The notes: generated by a model from the sequence alone, not told the origin. Positions 48,745-61,361 are shown, counted from the stretch's first letter. The stretch is DNA of 64,000 nucleotides from Ashinkailepas kermadecensis (GCA_034440615.1 JAOTOM010004357.1:207424-271423), one strand, 5' to 3'. Program-made: numbers and translations.

Positions 48745-51628
48745 TTAAACGCTTGTCGGAGGCTGAATCGAGGCTGAATGACGAGGCTGAATCATAATCG
48801 AGGCTGAATCTTCGGATTCAGATCCATGGAGAAAGGGAGGGAAGACGGGGTACTTGTCTTTAGCGCGCGCACTGTGCAGCACGACATCGCGAACTTTTGC
48901 CAGAAGCTCGTCAGTAGTTTGCACATGACCATTGAATCCAGATCCTTCTAATGTTGGATTAAGAGTGCCATCGGGGAAAGGTTGGAAGATGTCCTGTTCT
49001 TCACTATTAGCGTGAACACTCGACAAAGGCCGCATCGGCGCCTCTTGAAATAAACCATTGGAAGCAAGCTCGTCGCGAAGGCCGTTCTCACCATCGGCTC
49101 CCAGCGCTGTAGTAAATACCTCCTCCACCTCACCAGCTGGTCCGTCAGCGTGTACCTCGTATATAGGACTGCCTGGTACTGCAGCAGGTACATCCTCCAC
49201 CTGACCAGCTGGTCCGTCAGCGTGTACCTCGTATATAGGACTGCCTGGTACTGCAGCAGGTACCTCCTCCACCTCACCAGCTGGTACGATAGTGTGTACA
49301 TCATATATCGAACCATCTGGTACTGCAACGGGCACCTCCTCCACCTGACCTGTCGGTACGACAGTTTGTACCTCGTATATCGGACTGCCTGGTACTACAG
49401 CAGGTACCTCCTCAACCTGACCGGCTGGTACGGCAGTGTGTATCTCGTGTATCGAACCATCTGGTGCTGCAGCGGGCACCTCCTCTACTGGACTCGCTGG
49501 TACGGCAGTGTGTACCTCGTATATCGAACCATCTGGTACTGCAGCTGGTACCTCCTCCACCTGACCCGCTGGTACGACAGTGAGTACCTCGTATATCGAA
49601 CCATCTGGTACTGCAGCTGGTACCTCCTCCACCTGACCCGCTGGTACGACAGTGAGTACCTCGTATATCGGATTATCTGGTACTGCAGCGGGTACCATCT
49701 GGCTCGCTGGTAATACAGTGTATACCTCCTCCACTGGACCCGCTGGTACCGCGGTGAATATCTCCTCCATTGGACCTGCTGGTAATGCGGTGTGCATCAC
49801 TTCCACGGGGCCCGTTGGTACTGAAACGTGCAGCCCATGAGCCAAGTTTTCTGGCATCACAGTAAGTACTCCCTCTGCTGACCCCGCTGGTACTGCAGCG
49901 TGTGCCTCCTCCATCAACCCTGTTAATACTGCCGTGTGTACCTCGTCCGTCGAATCAACTGGTAATGCAGTGTGCACCTCCTCCATCGGAACCACTGGCA
50001 TGCTAGTGTGTGCCTCCTCCACCGAACCCACGTGTGGCGCAGCGTACGTCCCATCCGCTGCGACGTCCGGTGCCTCTGTACGTTCGTCTGTCTGTTGAGT
50101 CTGCTGGCGGAGGATGGCCGTCATTACCTGGTCGTGCAGCGTGCCAATGGAATCGCCAGCGTGCGGCGGCTGGTCGCGCTGCAGCAGCGACATCACACCC
50201 ACCTTGGTGGCAATGAGCAGCGCCAACAGCGGCAACGTTTTCAGGAACGGGAACAGCAGCTGGTTCGTCGCGTCGTACACCGGGCGGTAGTCGGTCTCGA
50301 AGTTGTTCCACGCCCTTACCACCTCGCTGAAGGGATGGAAGCTGAGCGCACCTGTCGGCCGGGGGCGGTACGACGCACCGGTCGGCCGCGGGCGGTATGG
50401 CCGTCCGACGGCACGGCGTCGGCGGCGGGCCACGCTGTCCTCGGACGGCACGGCACCCAGTGGCGGCGCAAAGCCGCACGTGTCGGTCACCAGCCACAGG
50501 TAGGGCACCTGGCAGAGGTGGTGGTCGACACGGTGCCGCTCGTACCCGACCGGGTCGCCGCCGGCCTTGGCGACGGACGCCGGCACCAGCAGACGCAGCG
50601 CCAAGCTCAGCAGCTTGGTGTAGATGAGCCGTCGCAGACTCCGCGCCTGCGCTGCGCTGTCCGCAGCCGATGACGTCGGTGCGTCGCGACGGCCGCGGCG
50701 GCGCGTGGCGCGGCGGCGCGTAGCGCGGCGGCGCGTGGCCCTGCGGCGCGGCCGGTAGCAGCCAGGCGAGCAGGGCCACCGCCTGCGGCATACGGTCGGA
50801 GAGCGCGCGCTTCAGCTGGCCCGTCCAGTGCTGCACCAGCCCGGTGGCCAGCGACACGTCGTCCTCGCTGATCGCCTGCCACAGCCAGGTCTCGGCCGCG
50901 TCGCGCGACACGGCCAGCAACAGGTTGGCGTTCCTCAGCAGCTCAGCAGAGGGGTCGGCGCGCGCCTCGCCGAAGTTCGACCGTGCCGAGTCGTCAGCGG
51001 CGGCGCTGCGACCCAGTCCTGACCAGTTGACGCCGCCGCTGATCAGCCCCGGCAGCAGCTGCATCAGCGCCGGCAGCTTCCCGGTCAGCAGCTGCCCGGC
51101 CAACTGCGCAACCACGCGCGGCGACCACCGTTCGGCGACGAGTCGCTTGAGCGCCTCCAGTGCCTCGTTGGCCGGCGGCTCGGAGCGTGAAGTGCGGCAC
51201 GCCGGGCTGAGCAGCGACACGAAGTCGCCGTTGACGATGCCCTTGGGCAGCGACGGCAGCGACGACAGCAGGTCCAGCAGCAGCCAGCTGACGCTGGGCG
51301 CCGGCTCAGGACGGCTCGAGCTCACCTCTATCGGCGGCTCGAGCCGGCTCGCTCTCCGCTCCGGCCGCGGTGGCGGGTCGACGCGCGACTCTGCCTCCGG
51401 CCGTCTCGACAGCGGCACGGCCACCGGTCCTCTCTGCTGCGGCAGAGTGGCCGACACCGGCCGCCGTCTCGACAGGGAGCCGGCCACATCCTCACGGCTG
51501 ACCTGGCTCACCAGGTTGGTGAGGGAGATGTCCGAGAAGGCCTGGTACCGCACAGTCGGCTGGGGCTCGGCGCTGGCGGCCAGCAGGCAGCAGCAGGCCA
51601 CTGCCAGTGCCATTGCAGGTTTCACCAT
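48745..51628 (-). CDS. Gene C: large secreted/membrane protein with 72-bp coding repeats; probable frameshift
   Basis: ATG at 51,628-51,626, 2 nt after the acceptor CTGTTCTCAG. N-terminus MVKPAMALAVACCCLLAASA is a signal peptide, followed by an Arg/Pro/Ser-rich part and helical stretches (ALEALKRLVAERW, LPALMQLLPGLI). The frame loses protein character near 50,770 and the +1 frame takes over with LRRLIYTKLLSLALRLLVPA, a CQVPYLWLVTDTCGF pair of Cys, a basic RRRRR site, ATNQLLFPFLKTLPLLALLIA (hydrophobic) and then about 14 imperfect 12/24-residue repeats of the VPAGQVEEVPAAVPDGSIYE type, ending at 48,745. The switch lies in a GC-rich 15-bp repeat (about 50,690-50,775); no GT-AG intron fits, so it is an indel (biological or assembly). 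Joined length would be about 935 aa. Family unknown. Confidence 0.75.
49100..50035 (-). repeat. 72-bp in-frame coding repeat of gene C
   Basis: A 36-bp module, in 72-bp pairs, repeats through the acidic, Val/Pro-rich C-terminal half. Copies between 49,100 and 49,680 are the most alike (recent expansion); those above 49,700 are older. All keep the frame and no stop occurs, which supports coding use. Confidence 0.9.
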
Positions 51629-52571
51629 CGCTGAGAACAGGTGACGCTAGTATCAACAGGGTAGCATGCTCGGCCTAAAATGCCATCCATATGCATTATC
51701 GACCTATGCATTACTTGCTCATCAAGCCGTGCAATAAATTGTGGAACATGGTTGAGTGGCCGATCATTTGCTTAGTTCAAATTCCAAGTTTCACTGACTT
51801 GGCAAGGGTGTGATGCGTATGAAAATGGGCGCTACGAATGACGTTATACTGATGTTGCCCTGTCGGTGTTCTGGAAAGGTTTCAATAGGTTATCGAAAGT
51901 CGAATAACGCGCTTATTTTGTATTTACACCAGCTGTTATGCTCTAGTGTGCATTTGACTTGAATTTGAGTCGTGATGTGCTACACTTTAGATAAATACAA
52001 CGAAGAATGGCTCTTAGATGCTGCTGGGTTTTAGACATTACGTGTAAAGAAAATATACGACCTTAATTGACGAAACGTCAATTGAGACGAAACGAAATTT
52101 GACGAAACAGAAGATCGAACAGAAAAACAGAAAACCCATAAAAAGCTGATCAAGTGTAAGGTTTCCGTAACATTTCGCAATCAATGCATAGTGAACAATA
52201 CGCTTCCTCCCTATGCGTATATATACTGAGAGAATATATTAATTCAATGACTATATGCCTGCATGTTATCGACACATAGACTCAGGTAAACTGTGGAAAA
52301 TAGTTGAAAAAGACGCTATCACAACTTGACTATTTAAATGAAAAGTAAGCATGATACAAATTATTCATCTGATTAACTTCCAATGTGGCTGGGAATATAG
52401 TAACTGCTGGCCGTTTGAGCCAGCGCAGCGATCTCCATCTAGATCTCGGATTTACGAGCTAATCAGGTACAATAGAGCGGACGCACCTCCACGGCTGCAC
52501 GTCTAACTCCCCTAGATGGCTAAAGACAAACGTCTGACCTTGCATCGCTGCCCAACTCACCGATACCGGTC
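51629..52571. other. 5' flank of gene C
   Basis: Upstream of the gene C acceptor; a 5' UTR exon is expected but could not be placed. AT-rich; nothing else seen. Confidence 0.5.
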
Positions 52572-52857
52572 AGGGGCGGATACAGGGGGGGCTGCACCAG
52601 GGGAATGTGCCCACATTGTAAAGTGGCGCCCTTCCGACCGGGAAGGAAAGGAAAGGAAAGAAAAGAAAGAAAAGAAAAGAAAAGAACCTCTTCAGGAAGG
52701 TTCGAGTGCACCTTTCAGCTCAAGACGTCTCTTCCAGAGGAAAAGGCGCCAGTTCAATATGTGCAAGTGCACCTCCCCTCACCCCGCCCAACGAATTTTC
52801 CGCCGAAGGCGGAAAATGCCCCCCAACCCAAATGAAAATTCATTGATCCACCCTTGA
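52572..52857. mobile_element. Small hAT-like relic
   Basis: CAGGGGCGGATACAGG at the left and TTGATCCACCCTTG at the right are imperfect inverted termini of the CAGGGGCGGATC type. An AAAGG/AAAAG polypurine repeat (52,640-52,685) lies inside. No matching 8-bp duplication was found, so the ends are tentative. Confidence 0.45.
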
Positions 52858-52961
52858 CATCTGTACAACGAAGTGTCATCTCCGGTAGAATTGATGACAA
52901 CAGATTATAATTTTATAAATCAGTCCCATTTAAGTTCTTTGGTGTTATACCCTTCTACTGA

Positions 52962-55900
52962 CAGTGGCGAACCGAAAGTGAAGGGGCATTGAGGAAAGTT
53001 TCCCCCTTCCCTGAGAGGTTGTAGGGCACCCAAGAATCGCGCCGGGGTTCGAAAAAATTGCGCCAGGCTCCCTAAAAATTCCGCTGGGGCCTCCAAAAAT
53101 CGAACCAGAGCCCCTAAAATCACATTCGGGGCCCAAACAATTAGCGCTGGATCCCTGAAAATGACGCTGGGGACACCAAAAAAATTGTACCGAGAAGCCA
53201 ACAACTCACATTGGGAGCCCAAAACGTCAGGTAGGGGCCCTTGAAGATGACGCTGGGGGCCCAAAATCGCACCGGGCCTTGAAAATCACATTTGGGGCAA
53301 AAACGTCGCGCAGGGTCCATGAAAATGACGCTGGGTCACAAGAAATCGCACAGGGCCCCTAAAAATCACATTGAGGCACAAAAAAGTCTGACAGAGGGCC
53401 TTGAAATTACGCTGGGGGCCACAAATCGCACCGAGGCCCTGGAAATAACATTGGAGGCCCACAAAGTTTGGCAGTGGCCCCTGAAAATGACGCTGGGGCA
53501 CCAAAAATCGCACCGGAGCCCTAAAAATCACATTGGAGGCCCAAGAAATCATGCAGGGACTCCTGAAAATGACGCTAAGGCCCCCAAAATCACACCAAGG
53601 CCCCTAAAAATACATTGGGCCACAAAAATCGTTCCGGGGCCCATAAAAATGACGCTGGAGGCTCCAAAAATGTGGGACCGGGACCTCTGAAAATACCGCT
53701 GGGGCCCCAAAAAAATCCGCACCGGGCCCCGAAATGTCGAGTCGGGGCCTCCAAAAATCACAATAGGGCTCAAGAATAGGGTCTCGCTGGGCCCACAAGA
53801 CAGTCTAGGCCACTGAAGATCACACTGGGACCCAAAGTCGGCCGGAGCCACTGAAAATCGCGCTGAGGCTCCAAAAAGTCAGACCGGAGCCCCCGAAAAT
53901 CACGCTGGGGGCCTCAAAAGTTAGCACCTGCACTTGAGCCCATAACAATCACGCCAGGGGCCCAAAAGAGCGAGCCGGGGTCCTTGAAAATCACGATGGC
54001 CCCCAAAATACGGGCTGGGCCCCTGCAAATCACGCTGGGGATACCCGCTCTACCCGCCACGTGATACCCGCTCCAGCCCTGAAGGTTATCGTCGAGGCGC
54101 TCGTGCTTTCCGTTGTTCGATACTGTTTATCTGTTTACGGTTCATGTGGAATCACCCAAGTGCATAGAGTGCAGAAAATAGTGAATTTCTGCGCTCGAGT
54201 CGTAACCGGACGGCGACGGTATGATCATGTTTCCGGTGCAATTAGACAACTCGGGTGGTATACTGCACAACAACTAACTGATTTCCACACTGTGACTGCT
54301 GTACAACGTGCAATTATAACTGGCGAGCCGGTGTACATCAGTGGGACAATCGGACCGCGCGCCAACAGAATACACGGCTACGGCACGCGACAGTCTGACC
54401 AGTGGACGCTACCGCAAATTCGCACGGAAACCGGCCGTCGCCGACTATGCTATCGTGGCGTTACGCTGCTCAATTCAATAGGCGTTGAACCCTGTGACCC
54501 GACTCTTAGGACAGCGCTTCGGGACGCGTTACGATCCGTAGATGATACGTGATTTCATTGTGTCTTTTGCGTGATTTTCTGTGATTTTCGGTGATTTCTT
54601 CAAGTGAGCTTTTACCTCAGTTATAGGAAATCGTAGGAAAGCGATGGTAGATAAATGTAGCTACGTACTGATGCACTGTTATATACTGATCAGTCGTGTG
54701 CTTTTCTATAGTAGGATGGACGACCGTCGACGAAATGAAAGGGCGCGCTGGTCCAATGGATTGATGTATGTATGTGTGCCATTGAGAATGCTAATGAACT
54801 GCCACGTATAGCCGTGCTTATTTTAGACCACTTTTAGCCGTGTTTATTTTATACCACAATGTTTTACACACCTGACGTGAAAATGTGAAAAGCCGCAACA
54901 TGTTGGACCATTTTCGAATATACTGGTAACTGGTAACTGGTAACTGGAGGCACAAAAGATCAGGCACCTGAAAACCGCGCTTTGGCTGACAAAAAGAGTC
55001 CCTGAAAATCACGCTGTGGCCTCAAAAGCTTCGTCTGGGCTCCTGAAAGTCACGCTGGGGGCCCAAAAAGTCGTGCCGGGTTCTTGAAAATCACGACGGG
55101 GATCCAAAAATGTCTAGCTGGGGACCTTGGAAATTTTGTTGAGCCTGGGGATACTGAAAAGACACGCCCGGGCCCCTGAAAATCACGTTAGGGGCTCGAC
55201 AGATCGCACCGGGGCCCCAGAAGTCTTATCGGGACCACCTAAAAATGAAGCTGGGGAAACAAGGAAACAGTCCGGACACGGAAAATCACTGTAGAGTCCC
55301 AACAATCACTCCAAAAGATCCCAAAACGTGTTGGGCTCCCAAAAACGTGTGGAGGCTACTAAACCTCACGCTAGGGATCTCAACAAATGACGACGGGACC
55401 CCAGAAATCGCAGTTAAACTAAAAAATGCACCGGGAGCCCGAATAATCGTAACGGGGTCCAAAAATATTGCGCATGGGGCTTACACAAAATAAAATTCGA
55501 CAATAAACAAACAAAAATCACAACACGACTCCATCAAGTCGACCGGTGCACCGGAAAATTCAGAACAGGTCCCGAATGAAAGTTCTTTCTTCTCTGAAGG
55601 GTGCCATCGGCTGAAAAAAAAATCGTTGGGCAGTCGCAGTGGCTTGCGAACGAGGCAATACCCCCCCCCCCCTCTTGAACGGGTGGGCACACAAGAATCG
55701 TGTATAATTCTCCAAATATCGCTCTGGGTCCCATAAACTCGCGTCCGGGCCCCACAGAATTCGCGTAGGGTGCTCTAAATAAATGCAGCGGGCACCAGAG
55801 AACTCCAGCCGGGCCCGAAAATGTGCGCCGAGGCCTGCGAAAATCGCGCTGGGTCCAGCTAAGTACAACGTGCCCCTCGGGCTCGTGCTGAGCCCCCCCC

Positions 55901-57498
55901 AAATATCTCACTTGGGACCGAAAATTGCGGTCAGTAGTCACAAAAATTCTGATCCCGGCATCGAACATTCCCTTTGGAGCTACCCGAAAAACAGCGTTGA
56001 TAGCCCGAAATAAGCAGAGCTTCACCCCAAAAATTGCATGTAAACTACACAAAAATGGAGCTGAATTCATCCAAAATGAGGAGAACTTCCGAAAAATGAA
56101 TGTCCGAGCCAGGAAAATCGCTCCGGAGCCCTAGACATACTACCAGGTGCCATCAAAAATCGCGCACGACCCCGTAAAAAACGTACCATAGTTTGAAAAA
56201 TCGCGGCGGGACACAAAAATATGGCGCCAGGGACTAGAAAAATCAGGCGGGACACCGACTTGAAAAAAAATCGGAAGTCACCAAAAAATACGTCCAGCCA
56301 GAAAATTGGCGTCGGTTCCCTCCGGAATCACGCACTTGGGCCCGAAAAGTCGCACCGGAACCCCGATAAATTATACCGGAGGCCCCAAAATGGTGCTCGG
56401 ATCTCAAAAACATGCGCCAATGGCCCCAAATAAACACAGCAGAGCCATAAGAGCACAACGAAAGGCCGAAAATGCGCCGGGCTCTCCAAAGCGTACAGAG
56501 TCTCGTAAAAAGCGACAAGGCTTAAGCATGCGTTGCAGCTCTAAACAAACACACCGGAGACTCTAAAAAACCACATGCACACACAATGGAGGCCCTCAAA
56601 GCACACCGGGGCCATGAGACCACATGGGGGTCTAGAAAACGGCTAGGCCCTCAAAAAGCGACATGTTCCTAAGAAATTAACAAAAAGACCGGACACTAAA
56701 TAAACACATCGTGGTATTAGAAAACGCGCCGGTACCTCGAAAATACCGTCCGTGCATAAAAAGCAACAAAACTCTATAAAAAAATGAGCCGATCCCTAAA
56801 ACACATCCGTAAACGAAAAAAACGCAACGGGTCCAAAAAAAGAACTCCAAGCTGGAGCCTCGGTTCGGTAGCCAATCTGGCAGCGTACTTAACCAAAGAG
56901 ATAAGGTGCATCAAAGCTAAGCGGGTGTTCGGATTTCTTAACCACCGAAAATGTGAGAAGACGAGAACTAATCATCGGATTGAATTGATCGGATTTTCCC
57001 AGCGAACCCCCATACGAAGCATTTCACGCGTCAAATATGGCACAAGACTATCATTTGGCAGTAATTAGCAAAACGTAGAAAGCCTAGCAGAAACCTGAGA
57101 ATCGCACGAAATGTGGCGAATGCTCCGAATGTGCCAGTACACGTGCACGAACATTGGTGTTTTTGCGACCGGGCGTTATTAACTAGAATGCCTTAAAATT
57201 GGAAGTTTTACACATTTAGTTTATTTCCAGTGGTATAATTTCAGCAGTGTGCAGTCACTTATCAAGTGATACCAAAAGAAAAACCTTTGGTCAGGATGGG
57301 GAGTTAGGGCTGCAATCCGGTGACTCAGAAAGATGTGGTTACTAAATATTTTACCAAAAAAAAAAAAAAAAAAATAATGATTTGAAAAATTTGAAAATTG
57401 TGGTCGAAATCCAGGTGTTTTGAAAAATGGGGGGTATGTGGGCCCTCCAAATCCGTTTGCCCCTCCCCCCCCTAGCGCAAATCCTAGGTACGCCACTG
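52962..57498 (-). mobile_element. 4.54-kb hAT-like element with a satellite body
   Basis: Terminal inverted repeats CAGTGGCGAACC (52,962) and GGTACGCCACTG (ending 57,498) match at 11 of 12 positions. The exact 8-bp duplication TCTACTGA lies on both sides (52,954-52,961 and 57,499-57,506), as expected for hAT transposition. Most of the interior is a degenerate array of ~27-bp GGGGCCC...AAAATCRCxCTG modules with a ~80-bp higher period. A 5'-truncated LINE sits at about 54,070-54,778. No transposase frame exists. The orientation is inverted relative to the copy at 39,684-42,975. Confidence 0.9.
54061..54778 (+). pseudogene. 5'-truncated LINE, C-terminal part of ORF2 and 3' tail
   Basis: A 163-residue frame ending at 54,552 carries LVLSVVRYCLSVYGSCG, RVQKIVNFCARVVTGRRRYDH and GRRRLCYRGVTLLNS, the region downstream of the reverse transcriptase in Jockey/I/CR1-like LINEs. 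A 3' UTR-like stretch follows, closing with TGATGTATGTATGTGTG, an (ATGT)n tail. The frame is intact, so insertion is younger than that of the decayed LINE at 26,940-27,908. It lies within the satellite-bearing element. Confidence 0.85.
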
Positions 57499-57555
57499 TC
57501 TACTGATGGGTGGAATATGAAGCATCCACCGTGAAACCCACCGTCGTGCCTGTGC

Positions 57556-60315
57556 GTGTCTACCACCGCGAACTCCGGTGTCATATGCCTACGTGTCTCC
57601 ACCGCAGTTTCCGCTGTCGTACCTGTGTATCCCCACCGCAGTTTCCGCTGTCGTACCTGTGTATCCCCACCGCAGGGCCCCCTGTCGTACCTGTGTATCC
57701 CCACCGCAGGGCCCCCTGTCGTACCTGTGTATCCCCACCGCAGGGCCCCTGTCGTACCTGTGTATCCCCACCGCAGCCAGGGCCCCTGTCGTACCTGTGT
57801 ATCCCCACCGCAGGGCCCCCTGTCGTACCTGTGTATCCCCACCGCGGGCCCCTGTCGTACCTGTGTATCCCCACCGCAGGGCCCCCTGTCGTACCTGTGT
57901 ATCCCCACCGCAGGGCCCCCTGTCGTACCTGTGTATCCCCACCGCAGGGCCCCCTGTCGTACCTGTGTATCCCCACCGCAGGGCCCCCTGTCGTACCTGT
58001 GTATCCCCACCGCAGGGCCCCTGTCGTACCTGTGTATCCCCACCGCAGGGCCCCCTGTCGTACCTGTGTATCCCCACCGCAGGGCCCCCTGTCGTACCTG
58101 TGTATCCCCACCGCAGGGCCCCCTGTCGTACCTGTGTATCCCCACCGCAGGGCCCCCTGTCGTACCTGTGTATCCCCACCGCAGGGCCCCCTGTCGTACC
58201 TGTGTATCCCCACCGCAGGGCCCCCTGTCGTACCTGTGTATCCCCACCGCAGGGCCCCCTGTCGTACCTGTGTATCCCCACCGCAGGGCCCCCTGTCGTA
58301 CCTGTGTATCCCCACCGCAGGGCCCCCTGTCGTACCTGTGTATCCCCACCGCAGGGCCCCCTGTCGTACCTGCATATCCCCCCCCCCCCTGTCGTACCTG
58401 TGTATCCCCACCGCAGGGCCCCTGTCGTACCTGTGTATCCCCACCGCGCCCCACCGCAGGGCCCCCTGTCGTACCTGTGTATCCCCACCGCAGGGCCCCC
58501 TGTCGTACCTGTGTATCCCCACCGCAGGGCCCCCTGTCGTACCTGTGTATCCCCACCGCAGGGCCCCTGTCGTACCTGTGTATCCCCACCGCAGGGCCCC
58601 CTGTCGTACCTGTGTATCCCCACCGCAGGGCCCCCTGTCGTACCTGTGTATCCCCACCGCAGGGCCCCCTGTCGTACCTGTGTATCCCCACCGCAGGGCC
58701 CCTGTCGTACCTGTGTATCCCCACCGCAGGGCCCCCTGTCGTACCTGTGTATCCCCACCGCAGGGCCCCCTGTCGTACCTGTGTATCCCCACCGCAGGGC
58801 CCCCTGTCGTACCTGTGTATCCCCACCGCAGGGCCCCCTGTCGTACCTGTGTATCCCCACCGCAGGGCCCCCTGTCGTACCTGTGTATCCCCACCGCAGG
58901 GCCCCTGTCGTACCTGTGTATCCCCACCGCAGGGCCCCCTGTCGTACCTGTGTATCCCCACCGCAGGGCCCCCTGTCGTACCTGTGTATCCCCACCGCAG
59001 GGCCCCCTGTCGTACCTGTGTATCCCCACCGCAGGGCCCCCTGTCGTACCTGTGTATCCCCACCGCAGGGCCCCCTGTCGTACCTGTGTATCCCCACCGC
59101 AGGGCCCCTGTCGTACCTGTGTATCCCCACCGCAGGGCCCCCTGTCGTACTTTGTATCCCCACCGCAGGGCCCCCTGTCGTACCTGTGTATCCCCACCGC
59201 AGGGCCCCCTGTCGTACCTGTGTATCCCCACCGCAGGGCCCCCTGTCGTACCTGTGTATCCCCACCTTAGCAGGGCCCCCTGTCGTACCTGTGTATCCCC
59301 ACCGCAGGGCCCCCTGTCGTACCTGTGTATCCCCACCGCAGGGCCCCCTGTCGTACCTGCATATCCCCACCGCAGGGCCCCTGTCCTTCTTCCCCACCGC
59401 AGGGCCCCCTGTCGTACCTGTGTATCCCCACCGCAGGGCCCCCTGTCGTACCTGTGTATCCCCACCGCAGGGCCCCCTGTCGTACCTGTGTCATCCCCAC
59501 CGAGGGCCCCCTGTCGTACCTGTGCATCCCCACCGCAGGGCCCCTGTCGTACCTGTGTATCCCCACCGCAGTCCCCTGTCGTACCTGTGTATCCCCACCG
59601 CAGGGTCCCCTGTCGTACCTGTGTATCCCCACCGCAGGGCCCCCTGTCGTACCTGCATATCCCCACCGCAGGGCCCCCTGTCGTACCTGTGTATCCCCAC
59701 CGCAGGGCCCCTGTCGTACCTGTGTATCCCCACCGCAGGGCCCCCTGTCGTACCTGTGTATCCCCACCGCAGGGCCCCTGTCGTACCTGTGTATCCCCAC
59801 CGCAAGGCCCCCTGTCGTACCTGTGTATCCCCACCGCAGGGCCCCCTGTCGTACCTGCGTATCCCCACCGCAGGGCCCCCTGTCGTACCTGTGTATCCCC
59901 ACCGCAGGGCCCCCTGTCGTACCTGTGTATCCCCACCGCAGGGCCCCCTGTCGTACCTGTGTATCCCCACCGCAGGGCCCCCTGTCGTACCTGTGTATCC
60001 CCACCGCAGGGCCCCCTGTCGTACCTGTGTATCCCCACCGCAGGGCCCCCTGTCGTACCTGTGTATCCCCACCACAGGGCCCCCTGTCGTACCTGTGTAT
60101 CCCCACCGCAGGGCCCCCTGTCGTACCTGTGTATCCCCACCGCAGGTGTATCCCCACCGCAGGGCCCCTGTCGTACCTGTGTATCCCCACCGCAGGGCCC
60201 CCTGTCGTACCTGCGTATCCCCACCGCAGGGCCCCCTGTCGTACCTGTGTATCCCCACCGCAGGGCCCCCTGTCGTACCTGCATATCCCCACCGCAGGGC
60301 CCCCTGTCGTACCTG
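57556..60315. repeat. 34-bp minisatellite, about 80 copies
   Basis: Unit GGGCCCCCTGTCGTACCTG plus TGTATCCCCACCGCA, 34 bp, with a 33-bp variant that lacks one C. Degenerate units mark the left edge (57,556-57,660) and right edge (60,300-60,345). Both strands are open in all three frames because the unit contains no stop word in any register. The period is not a multiple of three, so the ~1000-residue frames are artefacts. Confidence 0.97.
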
Positions 60316-60857
60316 TCTCCACCATGGAGTGTCGGCCGTCGTATCTGTACGTCTTCACAATGTCGGGATGGGCTGCCTTCCGCTGCCAGCCTGGTACGAA
60401 TGCTCGGGGACAGCAAAGGAGTGCAGTGGGTCCACCGTTAGGGGACGCCCGGTAGACCGTGCCCCGCGGCTAGACGAGCGCCCCGCCAACACGGAAGTGA
60501 TGTTTTCGTGACCTATAAATGAGACCAACGATGGTCGGACCGCGGCCAATGGGGGTGCTTGTGAGCTGGGCAGGGGATGCTTCCCTGGTAAGGTAACCGC
60601 TGTGCCGATGAGCAAATACATGGCCGACATTGCCATATGTCGGACGTTCCTTACTTTGCAGTCGTAAAGTGAAACCAGCGGAACGGTATGCACTTCATTT
60701 GTGATGCACACAAGCAATGCCAGCCATAATCCCTTCCAGAATATTACTGCTGAGTGAGACAAAGGAAGCTGTTTGCTTGAATCTCGTTGTAAGGCAGGCT
60801 ATTCAGCTTTGTGACCGAAAGTCCGAAATCTACCAACTTGCATGCAGAAATATCTCG
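60316..60857. other. Intergenic, no gene seen
   Basis: Right flank of the 34-bp array; nothing recognised. Confidence 0.5.
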
Positions 60858-61184
60858 GCCGCCCCGGTAGCTCAGTTGGTTAGAGCGCTGGCCTGCTCTG
60901 GTCTCCCCTATCCTGGCAACGCAGGGTTCGAATCGCTTCACGCGCTCGCATTTAGCCCTCGGCTGGGAGGGTCAGTTGGCAGCTGGCCCAATACGGCCGG
61001 GGACGAGCTACCGGGCGGCCGTGCCGATGCATTGACGGCACGTTAAACTTTCGGTCAAAATTCTGCGGTTGAACTGGAATTCATAGATCGGGTGGTGGGG
61101 CCAGGGTTCACGCAACAAGCTCTGCTTAGCAATAGGACCCTGGTTCATGAAGCGACCCCAACAAGAACTCGGATTAAATGTCTT
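60858..61184 (+). mobile_element. tRNA-derived SINE
   Basis: CCCCGGTAGCTCAGTTGGTT followed by AGAGCGCTGG is a clear A-box region of a tRNA-like head, and GCAGGGTTCGAATC is the B box. The head cannot close a tRNA acceptor stem and continues into a ~240-bp body shared with the fragment at 36,270-36,416, ending AAGAACTCGGATTAAATG. This is a SINE, not a tRNA gene. Confidence 0.9.
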
Positions 61185-61361
61185 CAAAAAAAGATGAAAA
61201 TCATGTAAGTTGGTGAAGACAATATGAATTATATTTAAGTTAATATTTATATATGAATGTGAAATGTATGTGAAAAACTATGCAATTCTGGATGCACGCG
61301 TATAATTCCACGAACCGAAAGGCACGTGTAGTTCTGTCCCTGTAACCTGATGACACAATCA

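Noticed and set aside
57351..60511. Very long open frames (up to about 1000 codons) on both strands
   Set aside because: They arise from a stop-free 34-bp repeat whose period is not a multiple of three; all six frames are equally open.
60858..60940. A functional tRNA gene
   Set aside because: A and B boxes are present but the acceptor stem cannot form and the sequence continues into a SINE body found elsewhere in the window.
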